Position numbers and translations under genes: made by a program. A stretch of 64,000 bases of DNA from Chaetoderma sp. LZ-2023a (Eukaryota > Mollusca > Caudofoveata > Chaetodermatida > Chaetodermatidae). The notes under the pieces were generated by a model, which worked only from the letters and a program-made list of their open reading frames with translations, was not told where the DNA came from and searched no databases. Below are positions 1 to 11,075 of this stretch, piece after piece. The stretch is from assembly GCA_034401795.1 (NCBI GenBank), contig CM067366.1, positions 81,814,891 to 81,878,890 of the forward strand, given 5' to 3'. Positions within the stretch are counted from its first letter, which is position 1; the number at the start of each line of letters is the position of its first letter.

Positions 1-517
1 AACGAGAGGTTGAACAAGGATAAACTCTCCACTAACGATTGTTTCCGAAACATGTTAAGAATGAGCTTAACGTTCCATACACAAGAATATTTTGTTTTTG
101 CGGGATGCGCCGATGCAACACCTTTCATAAATCTCACAATAAAGTATAGGCACAATTTTATTTCAAATTTACATGTTAATCTGTTTCCAGTAACTTATAT
201 TCACGAGCTGTAATAAACATGACTGATACATTAAAAAACTAAACATGCACTGATTATTAAAGCTATGCATGTGCGTCTTGGGCAACCCATATGGAAGCGA
301 TGTGACAGAACTCGGTGTAACATGAGGCCTGAAAAGAATGCCTCCATATATAAATAGGACCTAGATATAAATGGCACCCCAGAGACTTGGATTGGCATCA
401 CAATCAAGAAGCCAATGTCATATAATAACATATCCAAATAATCTATCCGTCTGTATAAAGGACATGTGTATATAAATGGCAGTTTTCCATGGTACCCTAA
501 GGTATAGTTGTATTGTA
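1..517. other. AT-rich non-coding DNA
   Basis: No coding exon, RNA gene or clear repeat is visible. Short open frames here have no recognisable motif. The stretch presumably lies upstream of, or in an early intron of, the KLF gene. Confidence 0.5.
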
Positions 518-946
518 TAGGCTTGCACGATTATGTGATTAAATCAAAAATCGTGATTATGTTTTAAATTGTGAATTTATATGATTAAATAATCGAATAA
601 TCGTGAATATTTTCTGTTGCATAAAATATTTCAAAGCCTAACTTTCAATTACTTTTTAATGCGATCGGTCAAGAAAAATGACACTGCTTAGTAAATGTAT
701 GCCCATTTGCAGGGCAAGAGAAGAATATCTTTGAAAATGTATTACTGGAATGACTGACTTTAGAATCAAGCCAGCCATTCCAGTGATATATTTTCAAAAA
801 TAGTCTTCTTGCTCTGCAAATGGAGTTTTCTAAACACCATTGCAGTTTTTGTCAGTTAATTTGTATCCAAGCTGATTAATCGAGTAATCACGATTATTTT
901 TTAATAATCGATCGCGATCACTCAACGCAATAATCACACACGCCTA
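518..946 (-). mobile_element. hAT-like MITE with a P1 palindrome at its centre, copy 1
   Basis: The ends are inverted repeats: TAGGCTTGCACGATTAT on the left and, on the complement of the right end, TAGGCGTGTGTGATTAT. Subterminal sequence is rich in ATCGATTA and AATCGTGATTA words. A second copy at 38764-39186 lies in the opposite orientation. The middle (about 698-836) is a hairpin of the P1 type. No clean target duplication is seen here, but the other copy has an 8-bp one, which points to a non-autonomous hAT element. Confidence 0.75.
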
Positions 947-984
947 GTTTATGTACTATATTTATACTGAAAAACATGTCCTAT

Positions 985-1199
985 ATTTTCTGTCCGAATA
1001 CTAGAAGACAGCAAACAATAATTTCACTGGACAATAACTCCAGACCTGCTGAATATTTTGAAAACAATTTGACTGAAAGTTGTTGGTGGTTTAGCCACCA
1101 ACAACTTTCAGTCAAATTGTTTTCAAAATTTTCAATATATACAGAGGTAACCCCTAATTGAAAATGTAGTCTGGAGAAACTCAGCAGACAGACAATTAA
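985..1199. repeat. P3 palindromic element
   Basis: The central hairpin (about 1036-1135) has arms reading AACAATTTGACTGAAAG then GTTGTTGGTGG, and their complement. The right flank ends in the family's CAGACAGACAATTAA terminus. Other copies lie at 47846, 49378, 50452 and 51893. Confidence 0.75.
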
Positions 1200-1255
1200 T
1201 ATTCCAAAATGTCCTACAAATGCACACTTACCATACTAAGTACAAAGCAAAATGA

Positions 1256-1516
1256 CAATTTTGACAAAGCTGGCCAAAAGCTGCTTCCGTCATGTCTGCA
1301 GTGGTCCTGTGAAATGTTCATTTGTAGACAAAAGGAAGACTATTTTTTGAAAATTTACCATTGGTCTTCATAACGGAGTCATTCCAGTTATAAATCTTCA
1401 AAAAATAATCTCTTGGTCTGAAAATGGACGTTTTATTATAGGAGAAAAATGTAATTTTCTAAAACAAATTAAAAAAATTAAAATTCTGAAACAAATTTGA
1501 GGATGGAAGGGTTAAG
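1256..1516. repeat. P1 palindromic element, degraded
   Basis: Diverged P1 arms are visible: GAAAATTTACCATTGG on the left and a decayed complement on the right, followed by the family's terminal AGGGTTAA. The arms have drifted more than in most copies, so this is probably an old insertion. Confidence 0.65.
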
Positions 1517-1719
1517 GACTATTGTGGGTGTATTTCTATACATATTTCTAAATGCTTTTGCTCAGCTGACCAAATCTCTTTATTTATACGCTTGTATATA
1601 AGCTGGACTAAATGTATATATCTCTACATGTACAATACACACACTATTCTAAACACACCTGACATGCCCACACCTAGATTTCAGCCAGACATACCTATTA
1701 ATATTCTTCTCTAAATACA

Positions 1720-1926
1720 TTAACACTTTCACTCATAAATTCATCATATCTCATTTTCAAGGCAACTGTAAAGGAAAATTTGAATATTTTGAAATTAAAG
1801 TGAGTATAAGAAGGCAGCAAAGGCTTCAAGTCAAATAAATTTCAAAATATTCAACATGATATTTATTATTAGTTTGATATTGTAAAGAAAATATATTTTC
1901 TGTGATTTGTCGGTGAAAGGGGTTAA
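1720..1926. repeat. P6 palindromic element
   Basis: It starts TTAACACTTTCACTCAT and ends in GGTTAA. The hairpin arms contain AATATTTTGAAATTAA and its approximate complement. It matches the elements at 10149-10356 and 55247-55455. Confidence 0.65.
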
Positions 1927-2196
1927 TACAGGCCACACCTCTGACATGTACCAACTATAATTTCTAAAGCTAAATTGGTAGCCACACCGCTGTCTTGCCT
2001 AGATTCAGATTACGTTTCACGGCTCACCTGAAAGGCTAACTGTGTTTTGTTGTTAAATTTAATCTGTTGTTGCTGAAAGTTGTTCCTGTCTCTGATCGCG
2101 CCAGCCTATGGCACCACCATTTTCAGAATCAGTGCTAGGTGGTTCTAGGTTAAAATAATGTCAATAATTACTATAGTCTCTATTTCAGCAGTACTA

Positions 2197-2415
2197 TTAA
2201 TAACCCATTCATCTTCCAGAATTTTATAAGAAATTAAAAAATTCTTTCTATGACTCCCCATACAGGTCCAAATAAGACAATTTTAAAGAATTTACAACTG
2301 GACTGACTGGCTCCTTGATTATCGAGCCAGTCATTCCAATGGAAAATTTTCTAAATTATTCTTATTAAGACCAAAACAATGGATGTTTTGGCCAACTTAC
2401 TCATTATAGGGTTAA
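2197..2415. repeat. P1 palindromic element
   Basis: TTAA-bounded. The hairpin around 2290-2370 contains GACTGACTGGCTCC and GAGCCAGTCATTCCA. The outer arms (CATACAGGTCCAAATAAG) are diverged from the usual CCATTTGCAGACCAAGAG. Confidence 0.65.
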
Positions 2416-3029
2416 AGGTTTATTTTTTGTACTATCAAATCGCTCCTAAAGTACATGAACTGGTATTCCTATTTGTGCAAAACTTTAAGAAATCACACTT
2501 GCTGAATTCGGTCTCCGGTTTGTAAAATATATGTAATCTTTATTATATATATTATATACGCTTATATTTTATTAGTCGTATGAAGAAATATTTTTACATA
2601 AATTATTATTTTACGGCTGTTTAAAGATCTGATTTGTTTGTTGTTAAATTGAGTGTGAAGTCATGAGTATAATTGCAGCTGTTACATTTTTGAGAGATTT
2701 TTCATAATTTTTTATGATTTTTTTCCTTTGTTTATAATTAGCGCAAAATGAGGTATTTGATTAATTTGTATTAATATAGAAAAAATGTCCTAGATATTTT
2801 TTTACTATGAACACTATTTACTAATCAATTTGGAATGTCGTCAAAAATAGCATGTGTGTGTACAAATCAATTACTAAAAAGTAAACTATTAGTTCTATTT
2901 GTCTCCGATGGATAAACGTTGTCCTTTAAATGGTTTTGTTTGTGAATTAGGAAAGTATCGTGTGGGCGTCTGTGATAGCAAGTTACGGTACAGCGCAAAA
3001 AGAACTTATAATGTTTCGCGAACAAAATA
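2416..3029. other. AT-rich non-coding DNA
   Basis: Long A and T runs and TATATA stretches. I see no exon, RNA gene or repeat family member. Confidence 0.5.
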
Positions 3030-3035
3030 AAACGT

Positions 3036-3110
3036 AACTGTTGAATATTTTGAATATAATTGGTTTGGAAGACAGCGCAATTCAGTTATGTTCAAAATAT
3101 TCAACATGTG
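3036..3110. repeat. P5 hairpin
   Basis: Inverted repeat with arms TGTTGAATATTTTGAA and TTCAAAATATTCAACA around a short centre (GGTTTGGAAGACAGCGC). Related hairpins lie at 5340-5530 and around 42340-44310. Confidence 0.65.
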
Positions 3111-3442
3111 ATTTGTTACTTAACTAACATGTTTTTGTTTAAATTGTTTCTAAATTGTACTGTAGGATTATTTGTTAAGAGAATGTATGTCACACCTTCT
3201 CGCCGCCGGTTCAAAGCAATTCCTGTGTTAGCTGATTCTATAGATCTTCTAGGAGGGTGTGGCTAATTTCTCCGCGAGGGGTTTTCTGTGCATTGAATAG
3301 AAAGATACACAACCGGGTGGGGTTGTAGTTTGTCGGAGCAAAACTAAACAGCGTTTATACAACTGATGTTATTACACTGGCTTATATTGAAAACATTTTG
3401 TTCTGTGTGTTAAGGGTAAATGCCTATCACTATATGTCAATT
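3111..3442. other. Non-coding DNA
   Basis: A 68-residue open frame crosses the left part but has no family motif and partly overlaps the P5 hairpin. Nothing else is recognised. Confidence 0.45.
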
Positions 3443-3545
3443 CCTAATGATTATTTTGAAATCAATTTGACTGAAAGGCATTTCTGTCTTCGGCAGCAAC
3501 AACTTTCAATCTATTTGTATTCAAATTATTAAATAAATTTAATGT
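3443..3545. repeat. Degenerate palindrome of the P2/P3/P6 core type
   Basis: TGAAATCAATTTGACTGAAAG on one side is followed by a decayed complement with AACAACTTTCA and a GGCAGCAACAACTTTC segment. The outer sequence is not assigned to a family. Confidence 0.5.
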
Positions 3546-3884
3546 TAACCCTCTGTACATTATATCCACAATCGTGGTTGCTACATCTAATTTAGAATGT
3601 ATAGATTTAAACAGAAGCGGGGTATACATTAGTTAGGCTGCTTGGAAGAGACGGAATTCACACAACAGCAATCCACCAACTGGCTTTATAAGCGGACATT
3701 CACTTAGGCCCTGGCTGTTTAAAAGGAGGTTTGCGGAGGCCCAACCTTAATTGATGTTGGGTGCGGCGCTCTTCGCTGTATGTTTGAGCTACTGTTAAAT
3801 ACTTTCTTCACCTGATCCCAACTCCTGGTAAACAGAGTTATTTACACTAACTTTCATATCAACCAAACAGCTTCTACAGTGGGC
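3546..3884. other. Non-coding DNA
   Basis: No exon or repeat recognised. Confidence 0.4.
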
Positions 3885-4044
3885 TTGAGCAATATCCATT
3901 TACAGACCTAGAGAAGACTATTTTTGAAAATTTACCACTGGAATGACTGGCTCGATTAAATTATGATTTTTTTGGTCTACAAATTGACTTTTTCTTTGAG
4001 AAAATTGAAATTTTCTTGAACAAATTTGAGTGTCAAAGGGATAA
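3885..4044. repeat. P1 palindromic element, one arm damaged
   Basis: The left arm is nearly consensus (GAAGACTATTTTTGAAAA, then TTTACCACTGGAATGACTGG). The right arm is shortened, with only TTGGTCTACAAATTG and the GAAATTTTCTTGAACAAA tail left. The palindrome centre appears lost by deletion. Confidence 0.7.
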
Positions 4045-4198
4045 GCGAAAGTTTGTTTCTCTGTCACAATTAACAGCAGATATTTGCGGGAAAAATTTCT
4101 ATTGCCTCAACGACATTTTTAGATAGAGTGAAGATGTAAGAGGACATGTATGCAGACCCGAAACCTGCGTCCGTTACATGTGTGTCTGTATACATCCT

Positions 4199-4417
4199 TT
4201 AACCAACAAATTTGTTATAAAAAAATTTACTTTTCGTCATACAAAATGTCCATTTGCAGACCAAAAGAAGAATATTTTTGATAATTTACCACTGGATATC
4301 GAGCCAGACATTCTAGTGATAAATTTCCAAATATATTCTTAGCTTGGTCTGCACATAGACATTTCCCATGACCACTACAGAAGCTGTTTTTGGCTGTCTT
4401 GAGTGTTAAGCGGTTAA
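4199..4417. repeat. P1 palindromic element
   Basis: Starts TTAACCAACAAATTTG and ends GTGTTAAGCGGTTAA. The hairpin arms face each other across a short centre. The outer arm order is reversed relative to the copy at 4991. Confidence 0.75.
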
Positions 4418-4624
4418 TAAAAGTGTTTGTTGTTCAAAGCGTCGCCCTCATGTTTCGAGTTCGAGGAAGTATGTATGCCTGTGATGTTACATTAAAGCAG
4501 CTATCAAATGATTATAGAAGGTCGTTTCACAGGCTAAATAGATGTGCATATTTTGTGATTTAATTCTAGATTTAAATTTGAATGTCTAACACTGGATTTA
4601 TATTCTTGGTGAGCAATAGTCAGA

Positions 4625-4782
4625 TTAACCCTTTAACACTGGGAAAAATGGCTTCTGTAATGGTCTTGAGAAATGTCCATTTGCAGACCAAGAGAAATTT
4701 AAAAAAAAATTTATAACGGGAATAACTGGCTCGATAACCTTTTCTTTGAGAAAATTGAACAAATTTAAAGCTTACGGGTTAA
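4625..4782. repeat. P1 palindromic element, deleted in the right arm
   Basis: Opens TTAACCCTTTAACACTGG and keeps the left arm through CTGGCTCGATAACC, then jumps to the terminal GAACAAATTTAAAG tail and GGGTTAA. Confidence 0.7.
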
Positions 4783-4990
4783 CGAGTGGGTATATGTTAA
4801 TACCATTTTTTGTAGTAATTAACCTCTGAAAACTTGTTATTAAATAATTAATGTTAAGAAGGTGAGTGAAAAATTAATTATAAATAAACAGTGTTTTAGC
4901 GTGGTAAAATTTTCAGAGTATAAACTTCTCTCTGGAAAGTACACAGATATTTGCCAGAGTTATCTGCCCTCAATAGCTCCATTTTGTTAT

Positions 4991-5186
4991 TTAACCCTTT
5001 AACACTCATATCAGTCAAAAACGGCTTCTGCAGTGGTCTTGAGAAATGTCCATTTGCAGACCAATAGATAATTTTTGAAAATTTACACCCTTAATCACTG
5101 GCTCCAAAACAGAGCCAGTCAAGCTAGTGGAAAACTTAAAAAAATCATCTATTGTCTCTGAAAAAATTTGAAAATTAAAGGGTTAA
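4991..5186. repeat. P1 palindromic element
   Basis: Bounded by TTAACCCTTTAACACTC and AAAGGGTTAA. The centre reads CTGGCTCCAAAACAGAGCCAG, flanked by diverged arms. Confidence 0.8.
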
Positions 5187-5327
5187 TGAAGATTTCTCAA
5201 ACAAGTACGTGTAACAGAAGCACAATCCTCCAGTAGTAAATTAAATTGTCTTTTTGGTCTGAAAATGGACATTCAGTGAGGAACTATTTTCATTTTCTTG
5301 ACCAATCTTGACCATTGATGGGTTAGA
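5187..5327. repeat. P1 half-element
   Basis: Only one arm remains: TTGGTCTGAAAATGGACA followed by the TTTTCTTGACCAA tail and GGGTTAG. It directly follows the element ending at 5186. Confidence 0.55.
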
Positions 5328-5339
5328 GGAGGACTAAGC

Positions 5340-5530
5340 GCAATGTACTGAGCTTCTTACAGTTCAGCTCAGAAATAACTTTAAATATGTTTCCAAAACT
5401 AAAATAAAATGTCCGGTTGAATGTTTTGAACATATTATGCAGCAACGTCTTCCAATATAATTATGTTCAAAAATATTCACCAGAACATGTTCAAAATTGT
5501 ACTAACTGCTGTTTCCATTTTTGTTTTGGA
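5340..5530. repeat. P5 palindromic element
   Basis: An inverted repeat runs from GTTTCCAAAACTAAAAT to CATTTTTGTTTTGGAA, with an inner hairpin (GTTGAATGTTTTGAACAT and a decayed complement). It resembles the element at 42340-44310. Confidence 0.6.
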
Positions 5531-5571
5531 ACCATGCTACACGTATGTCAATGTTATATCTAAGCTGTACT

Positions 5572-5915
5572 GCAATGGACCTTTCCAGCTTTAGCTAGTC
5601 TTCACCCATCTGCCTAGGCTCGACCCACACCTCGTTCGCGTTTGGATCAATCAATTCCTGAAACTCCCTGACTATCAATTTCCAGAAAACTAGGCAGGTA
5701 AGCTGTTGAATATTTTGAAACTAATTTGACTGGGTGCTGTTTCTGCCTATGGCAGCAACAGCAGCCAGTCAATTTAGTTTCAAAATATTAAATAACATGT
5801 TTATTAAATAGGAAAGACATACAATTTGTATGTGTCGGACTATTAAGCGTTTAAGATGGACTAAATCGAGTCATTGTAGTTGTTTATGACGTCATATGAT
5901 GGATGGAGCTAACGA
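5572..5915. repeat. P2 MITE
   Basis: Opens with CAATGGACCTTTCCAG and the AGCTAGTCTTCACCCATC segment. The central hairpin (about 5703-5797) has arms GAAACTAATTTGACTGGG then TGCTGTTTCTGCC and complement. After it come ACATACAATTTGTATG and the GACTAAATCGAGTCATT segment typical of the family. Other copies are at 31037, 35990, 41940, 50917 and 54620. Confidence 0.8.
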
Positions 5916-6212
5916 TGTCTCACGACATGTTTTCAGCAACATCGTTTCCAAAATGTTCATCAGGCTTTCTCCACTTGTCTCTGTCGCCGATAATGCGTTA
6001 ATATCGGTCTCGGAGCTGCTTATACAGCACTTAGAGTAAATTTTCAAAAAGAGTTATTGGTCGGCAAATGGGTATTTTCTGTGAAAAAATATATATGGGA
6101 GATATATGATAACTCACCTGAGTAGTACCTGCCCTCTAATGTAGAATTATGATAGTATAGGTCGGTTTATGGGTTGGTCTCTCCCCTTTTTACATTGTTG
6201 GCAAAACTGCAC

Positions 6213-6368
6213 TTAAGTCGCGCCTAAGTCTCACCTGAGTCGTGCCTGTCGCACCTAAGTCATACATAAATCCGATCTAAGTCATACCTAAGTCGTACCA
6301 AAGTCACACATAAGCCGTACCTAAGTCGCACCTAAGTCATACCTAAGTCATACCTAAGTCGCACCTTT
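6213..6368 (+). repeat. 12-bp tandem repeat
   Basis: About 12-13 imperfect units of CCTAAGTCGCAC, with variants CCTAAGTCATAC and CCTAAGTCGTAC. The unit is a multiple of three but lies outside any exon. Confidence 0.85.
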
Positions 6369-6383
6369 AGCATGTCACACTTG

Positions 6384-6600
6384 TTAACTCTCTAACTGTT
6401 ACCAATCTGATGTCAAACGTTTAAATTTTCAAATTAAATTGAAAGATGAACTGGTGTTCATTTTTCAACAAATTTGGTGGGAGATGGTGCTGTTGTAGAC
6501 AGCAACATCGTCCACCAAAATTGTTGAAAAATGTACACCAGCTTCTTCGCTGTCAAACCAATAAAAAGTAGAATTTAAACATCAGAGTTGTAAGGGTTAA
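6384..6600. repeat. P4 palindromic element
   Basis: Bounded by TTAACTCTCTAACTG and TGTAAGGGTTAA. Hairpin arms contain CATTTTTCAACAAATTTGG and its complement, with a GTTGTAGACAGCAAC centre. Its right TTAA (6597-6600) is also the left TTAA of the next element. The second copy is at 52363-52566. Confidence 0.8.
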
Positions 6601-6774
6601 CACTGATATCAGCCAAAAATGGCTTCTGCAGGGAAAATTTACCACTGGAATGACTGGCTCGATAACCGAGCCAGTCATTGCAGCGGTAAATTTTCAAAAA
6701 TAGTCTTCTTGATCTGGACATTTTCTTTTAGAAAATTTAATTTTCTTGAACAAATTTGATGGTTAAAGGGTTAA
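6597..6774. repeat. P1 palindromic element
   Basis: Opens TTAACACTGATATCAGCC and ends GGTTAAAGGGTTAA. The centre is CTGGCTCGATAACCGAGCCAG. The left arm lacks the CCATTTGCAGACC segment that the right arm partly keeps. Confidence 0.8.
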
Positions 6775-6869
6775 ATGTTCTTTGAATGTTTATTTGTGTT
6801 TGCATATTTCGGGCTTCATTGTGGACAGACATACTGTATGTCTGTTAGCACTCAGGCGGGCAAAAAGCG

Positions 6870-6975
6870 GTTTCTATAGTTGTCTCGAGAAATGCCCATT
6901 TACAGAACAAGAGAAGACTATTTTGTATATTTACCACTGGAATAATTGGCTTGATAACTCTGGCAGTCTCTATTC
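6870..6975. repeat. P1 half-element
   Basis: One arm only: GCCCATTTACAGAACAAGAG then TATATTTACCACTGGAA and a broken centre. It stops without a complementary arm. Confidence 0.6.
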
Positions 6976-7262
6976 AGCATGGAAATCAAAGTACATGTAT
7001 AGGGCCCTAATTTTGACAGATTTTAATAACTTTAGAGATTTGGAAAAATGTATGAGTTGTCTCTGATATTCTACTCTCAACACCATAGCCTATTTTTTAA
7101 CTTAGCTCATAAATACTGGGCCAATAGTGAGCTCAGTAACATTATCAGGGAATTGGTTGATGAGGTCCACTATTGATTATGTGTGGCTGTGTTTAATCAT
7201 TTATAAATCACTGTATACCAAATTTAAGTATGTTAAAATGAGTTTAACTTTTCTTGTTTCAG

Positions 7263-7904
7263 ACTACGCCTTCAGAAATGACTGAAGATCCGGTAGCGGT
7301 GCTGTCCTCCCCACCTGCGTCACCAAATCACCATGGTAACCATCTAAACAAACATACAGATGAATCTATTGATGGACAGATGGAGACAGTTTTCCTTCAC
7401 AAGCAGTATCAAACACTTTTGCAACAGGAAAATTCACCTGCATCGCCCTCGGATACGAATAATAAGGGCGAAATGAAGTCTGATTCTGAAGATAGTACCC
7501 ACTCACTTACAGATATAAATATTCCTAGTCATTCACCGTTTGCATTTCATAGCATTAGTGCGCATTCCCCCATACCATGTGACCAGCAATGGCGGATAGG
7601 CGGGATTAATCGTAATAAAAATGCTTCTTTAGCGAGTAAGCGAACAATAGTGGAAGCTAAGGTACCTTTAATGAAAATTAAATCTGCATTTACGAATAGG
7701 ATAGCGGGTAACGGACCGAGTACTGTAGGCCAGATGTTTGCGTTGAAGAAGCGCTTAAAACTCTCACTGCAACACCAGCCTGGCCTGCAGAAGTCTGTGG
7801 TGAAATGTGAAGGCAGCGATATAAACGGTAATGGATTATATACTGTGCATACAAGGAACAATGATGGAAGTGATTCTGATTTGTCGGATGTTGAACCGGG
7901 AAAG
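7263..7904 (+). CDS. KLF3/8/12: Kruppel-like factor (KLF3/8/12 group), first exon in window
   Basis: This is the N-terminal and central part of a zinc-finger transcription factor that binds CACCC/GC-box DNA in the nucleus. A pyrimidine-rich acceptor (TTCTTGTTTCAG) precedes the exon and a consensus donor (AAAG then GTGAGT) ends it, in phase 0. The frame is open through the acceptor, so coding may start in an upstream exon. The first in-frame ATG is at 7278; counted from there the five exons give 378 residues, close to vertebrate KLF3, KLF8 and KLF12. The 209 residues encoded here are low-complexity and Ser/Pro-rich (SSPPASP, SPASPSD, SHSPFAF), with acidic serine clusters (SDSDLSDVEPGK), a basic patch (KKRLKL) and a VKCE stretch matching a sumoylation consensus. 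Assignment rests on the later exons, joined by phase. The protein start is an inference. Confidence 0.9.
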
Positions 7905-7959
7905 GTGAGTACGGTGCCTCAGTATACTGATTCACCGATCTTGATGTTGTAAAACCTGC

Positions 7960-8070
7960 AATGTGCTCAAGAAAACTTAAATTCTCTTACAGAAAATTTC
8001 CATTTGTTGAGCAAGAGATTATTTTTTTTAATTTACCACTTGAACAATAAAACTAGAAGGAAATATTTAG
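7960..8070. repeat. P1 relic
   Basis: One decayed arm (TCAAGAAAACTTAAATTC, TTCCATTTGTTGAGCAAG, TTTACCACTTGAA) with no partner arm. It begins about 55 bases after the exon donor. Confidence 0.5.
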
Positions 8071-9369
8071 AAAACTTCAGCGATGATTTTCCTACCCGAA
8101 GTCGGCATTTTACTGATACTTGCAGCCATTATTATTTTATATGCTGCCTGTAATGCTAATGATGATCATTGTACTGTTGGCCTCCCAAGTTGAGCAGTGA
8201 GCATATTAAGGCATATAAAAGTGTTTTAGTTTGATTTGAATTATATATTTCCGATGTTACGTGCAGAGGTGAGAAGTACTATATATAGCAGGCAGGGCTG
8301 TAGCGTGGCCCTGGTAATAGTCTTGATAAAGGGCCAGACAAGAAAGGGCCGAAATGCATTCGGGTGACCTCACCCAAAAATTTCTGACTGTCTAGATGCT
8401 TTCAGAGAGCTTTCATGTATTTCTGAAGGTAAATATATATGCTAGCTGGCTATGGCAGTACATATATCTGATTTTTATGAATTTCGCTAGACGACCTGGT
8501 ATACGCGACCATGGAGTGCTGCTTGTTGTTGTTGTTGTTGTTCTTAAGACACTTTGAATAACTCTGGTTCTACTGGAGGGAAGTATGCCCATGGGGTCAC
8601 GAACCGATATGCCAATTTTGGTGTCTAAAATTCAAAAGCAATAGCTTAAAAAATTGATATTTTACGCATTCTTCAATAACTGGTTTTACTGGAGCAAACT
8701 TGGTTGGAAACTTGCCCATGTGGTCCTGAACACATGCGCCAATTTTGTGGCTAAAGGCTAAAACGCAACAGCAACAGGTTTTAACAACGGTGTTTTCAAA
8801 ATAGGCAATGTTTTAATAATTTTTCAATACCTATAATGGAGCGATCTTTTACGAACTTGAGTTGATGCGTGTCTATGCGGTTCCGAAGAGATATACAAAT
8901 TTTACTGTCAAAAATTTAAAAGTAACAGTGAACAGCTTTCAGCAACATTTTTTGCAAAATAGACACTTGACTTCATGGCGGCCCGACTGAAAAATATATC
9001 AACGATGCGGGTATTGGAAAGTTTGTTCTTGTTATTTAGACACTTTCTATTAGAGTATGAGTATTTTAAAAAGTACATTTCACAATTCTCACAGGGACCA
9101 ACTACTCCCCTTAACCACCTTGTGACTAAGGTCTGGACATGTGTCCCTAGCTAACATTTTCATTATGTAAAGATTTGATTGAATCTTGTAAGGGAACAAA
9201 CAGTACAATTACTATCATTAGCTTTACCGCAATGGTCTTATAAATTGAGCATTGTGCAACAGAGACAACAATGGAATCCCAAATAATCTCTGCTACAAAT
9301 ATCACACTAAACTGGCAGCTTCGAGGAAGACTGTCTTCACTGAATCTTTCTAAAGATTTCTTTCTAATC
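8071..9369. other. Intronic DNA with diverged ~150-bp direct repeats
   Basis: A short GTT run (about 8523-8542) is followed, to about 8990, by three very diverged direct copies. Shared words are ACTGGAG or ATGGAGC, then GGAA, then TGCCCATG, GGTC or GGTT, CGAA, and ATGCCAATTTT-like. This may be a worn transposon fragment. Nothing else is recognised to 9369. Confidence 0.4.
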
Positions 9370-9574
9370 TTAAGCCTTTAACACTGAATTCGGCCAAAAA
9401 TGGCTTCTCCAGTCATCTTGAGAAATGTTGATTTGCAGACCCAAAGAACACTATTTTTGAAAATTTACAACTGGAATGGGTGGCTCGATAACTGGGCCAG
9501 TCATTCCAGTGGTCAATTTTCAAAAATAATCTTGGTCTGCAAATCAACATTTTCCTAATCAATTTTGGGGTTAA
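9370..9574. repeat. P1 palindromic element
   Basis: Opens TTAAGCCTTTAACACTG and ends TTGGGGTTAA. The centre is GGCTCGATAACTGGGCC with good arms on both sides. Confidence 0.8.
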
Positions 9575-9789
9575 CTTAAAAGGTGAGTGTATTGCTGCAG
9601 GGTAACTTTCACCATTTACTGATCAAATTTGGTCAAAAAAATTGAATGTCAATCTGCAGGTAAAGAGAAGAGTATTCTTCTATGTACTTGTGGATGGAAA
9701 TTCCTCAAGACTACTGCAGAGGTTAGTATTGGTCAGGTTGGCCATTTAATGGATAAATACTGAGCTGATTCAACACTGTACTGTACATG

Positions 9790-9980
9790 TTTCTATACAT
9801 GTACAATATTTTGAAATGAATTTTTTTGGGAAGACATGGTTCTTGGAAGGCTTAAACTAGCTGGCTTTATCTCAAGTTCATCATCAAACATGTCAGAAGG
9901 CTGTCAAATACAATGGAATTAATTTTACTGCATGCCATTGAAGCAACCTCTCCCAGTCAAATTATTTTCACTTTAATCAA
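9790..9980. repeat. Degenerate palindrome
   Basis: ACAATATTTTGAAATGAA on the left and CCCAGTCAAATTATTTTCA about 130 bases later look like two arms of a P2/P6-type core pulled apart by unrelated sequence. Confidence 0.4.
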
Positions 9981-10148
9981 CCGCTTTCCTCTTTAAGTTA
10001 CCTCGAAATTAAGATACAACTTAATGTGATTTCATTATAAGTGGGTCACAGGACAAACTGACAAAGGTGGGTTAGACATTGAATTGTAGTCTCACCTTGA
10101 AATAGTGATCTTTATTTGTGTATTTATTTATACAGTTTCATATGTATT

Positions 10149-10356
10149 TTAACCATTTCATCGATGAATTCCCCATATCTCATTGTCAAGGCAACCAACC
10201 ATACAGGAATAAAACTTAAATATTTTGAAATTAATTCCGCTGGAAGGCATTGCTGCTTGACTTCCAGTCAAATTAATTTTAAACTATTCAACAGGAAAAC
10301 CTTTATATCGTAAAGAAGTTCCTTAAAATTTCAGGGAGTTGTCAGTGAAAGGTTTA
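10149..10356. repeat. P6 palindromic element
   Basis: Opens TTAACCATTTCATCGATG and ends GTGAAAGGTTTAA. Arms carry AATATTTTGAAATTAATT and CAAATTAATTTTAAACTA. The terminal TTAA at 10353-10356 also opens the next element. Confidence 0.7.
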
Positions 10357-10556
10357 ACACTTTAGCGCTTAAAATCCAACTGTCTCATTTTCAACACTCC
10401 GAAACGGAAAAGCTGTTGAGTATTTTGAAACTATGTGTAATTTAAGTAGAAGCATTTCCTGTCAAATTAATATTGAGATATTCAATAGATTATTCCCTAC
10501 ATCCATGACATGATAAAGAGTTTGTCATTTCTAGGCTAAGTGTGTTAATGGGTTAA
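10353..10556. repeat. P6-like palindromic element
   Basis: Bounded by TTAACACTTTAGCGC and GTTAATGGGTTAA. Hairpin arms TTGAGTATTTTGAAACTA and CAAATTAATATTGAGATA are well diverged. Confidence 0.6.
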
Positions 10557-10631
10557 GAAATGTAAAATACTGTAAGTAGAGCGCTGTAGATTTTATCATG
10601 TCTATGACCCCTAACTAAAAACATTTGTTAG

Positions 10632-10853
10632 TTAACACTTTAACCCTAGAATTTGTTAAAAAAATTTAATTTTTCTCATGGAGACAAAGAGAAGGCTATG
10701 TTTGAAAATTTACCACTGGGATGACTGGCTCGCAAGCAAGCCAGTCATTCCAGAGGAAAATTTTCAAAAAATAGTCTTCTTGATCCGCAAATGGACATTT
10801 TTCAAGACCACTGCAGAAGCTGTATGGCTGATATGAGTGTCAAACCCTTTAAT
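10632..10853. repeat. P1 palindromic element
   Basis: Opens TTAACACTTTAACCC. The centre (GGCTCGCAAGCAAGCC) joins two good arms. The right part reads CAAGACCACTGCAGAAGC and ends in CCCTTTAA. Confidence 0.8.
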
Positions 10854-11075
10854 TGTCAGAAGTCATCAAGAAACTCTAAATATATGCCTATTGAATGTCC
10901 ATGAATGAACTGTTACATGAGAACATTTTTTTTTAATTTATCACTGGAACGGTTATCGAGCCAGTCATTCAAGTGATAAGTTTTCAAAAATTGTATTCTC
11001 TTGCCGTGTAAATGGACGTTCCACAAGCCCATAACACAGGCCGTTTTGTTACGGACTTGGACATTAAATGGTTAA
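10854..11075. repeat. P1 palindromic element, abutting the previous one
   Basis: The left end is worn; the right end is ATTAAATGGTTAA. Arms read TTTATCACTGGAA and TTCAAGTGATAAG, both carrying the same departure from the family's ACC/GGT. Confidence 0.7.

Noticed and set aside
7547-7935. Minus-strand open frames inside the KLF exon
   Set aside because: Antisense shadows of a well-supported coding exon.
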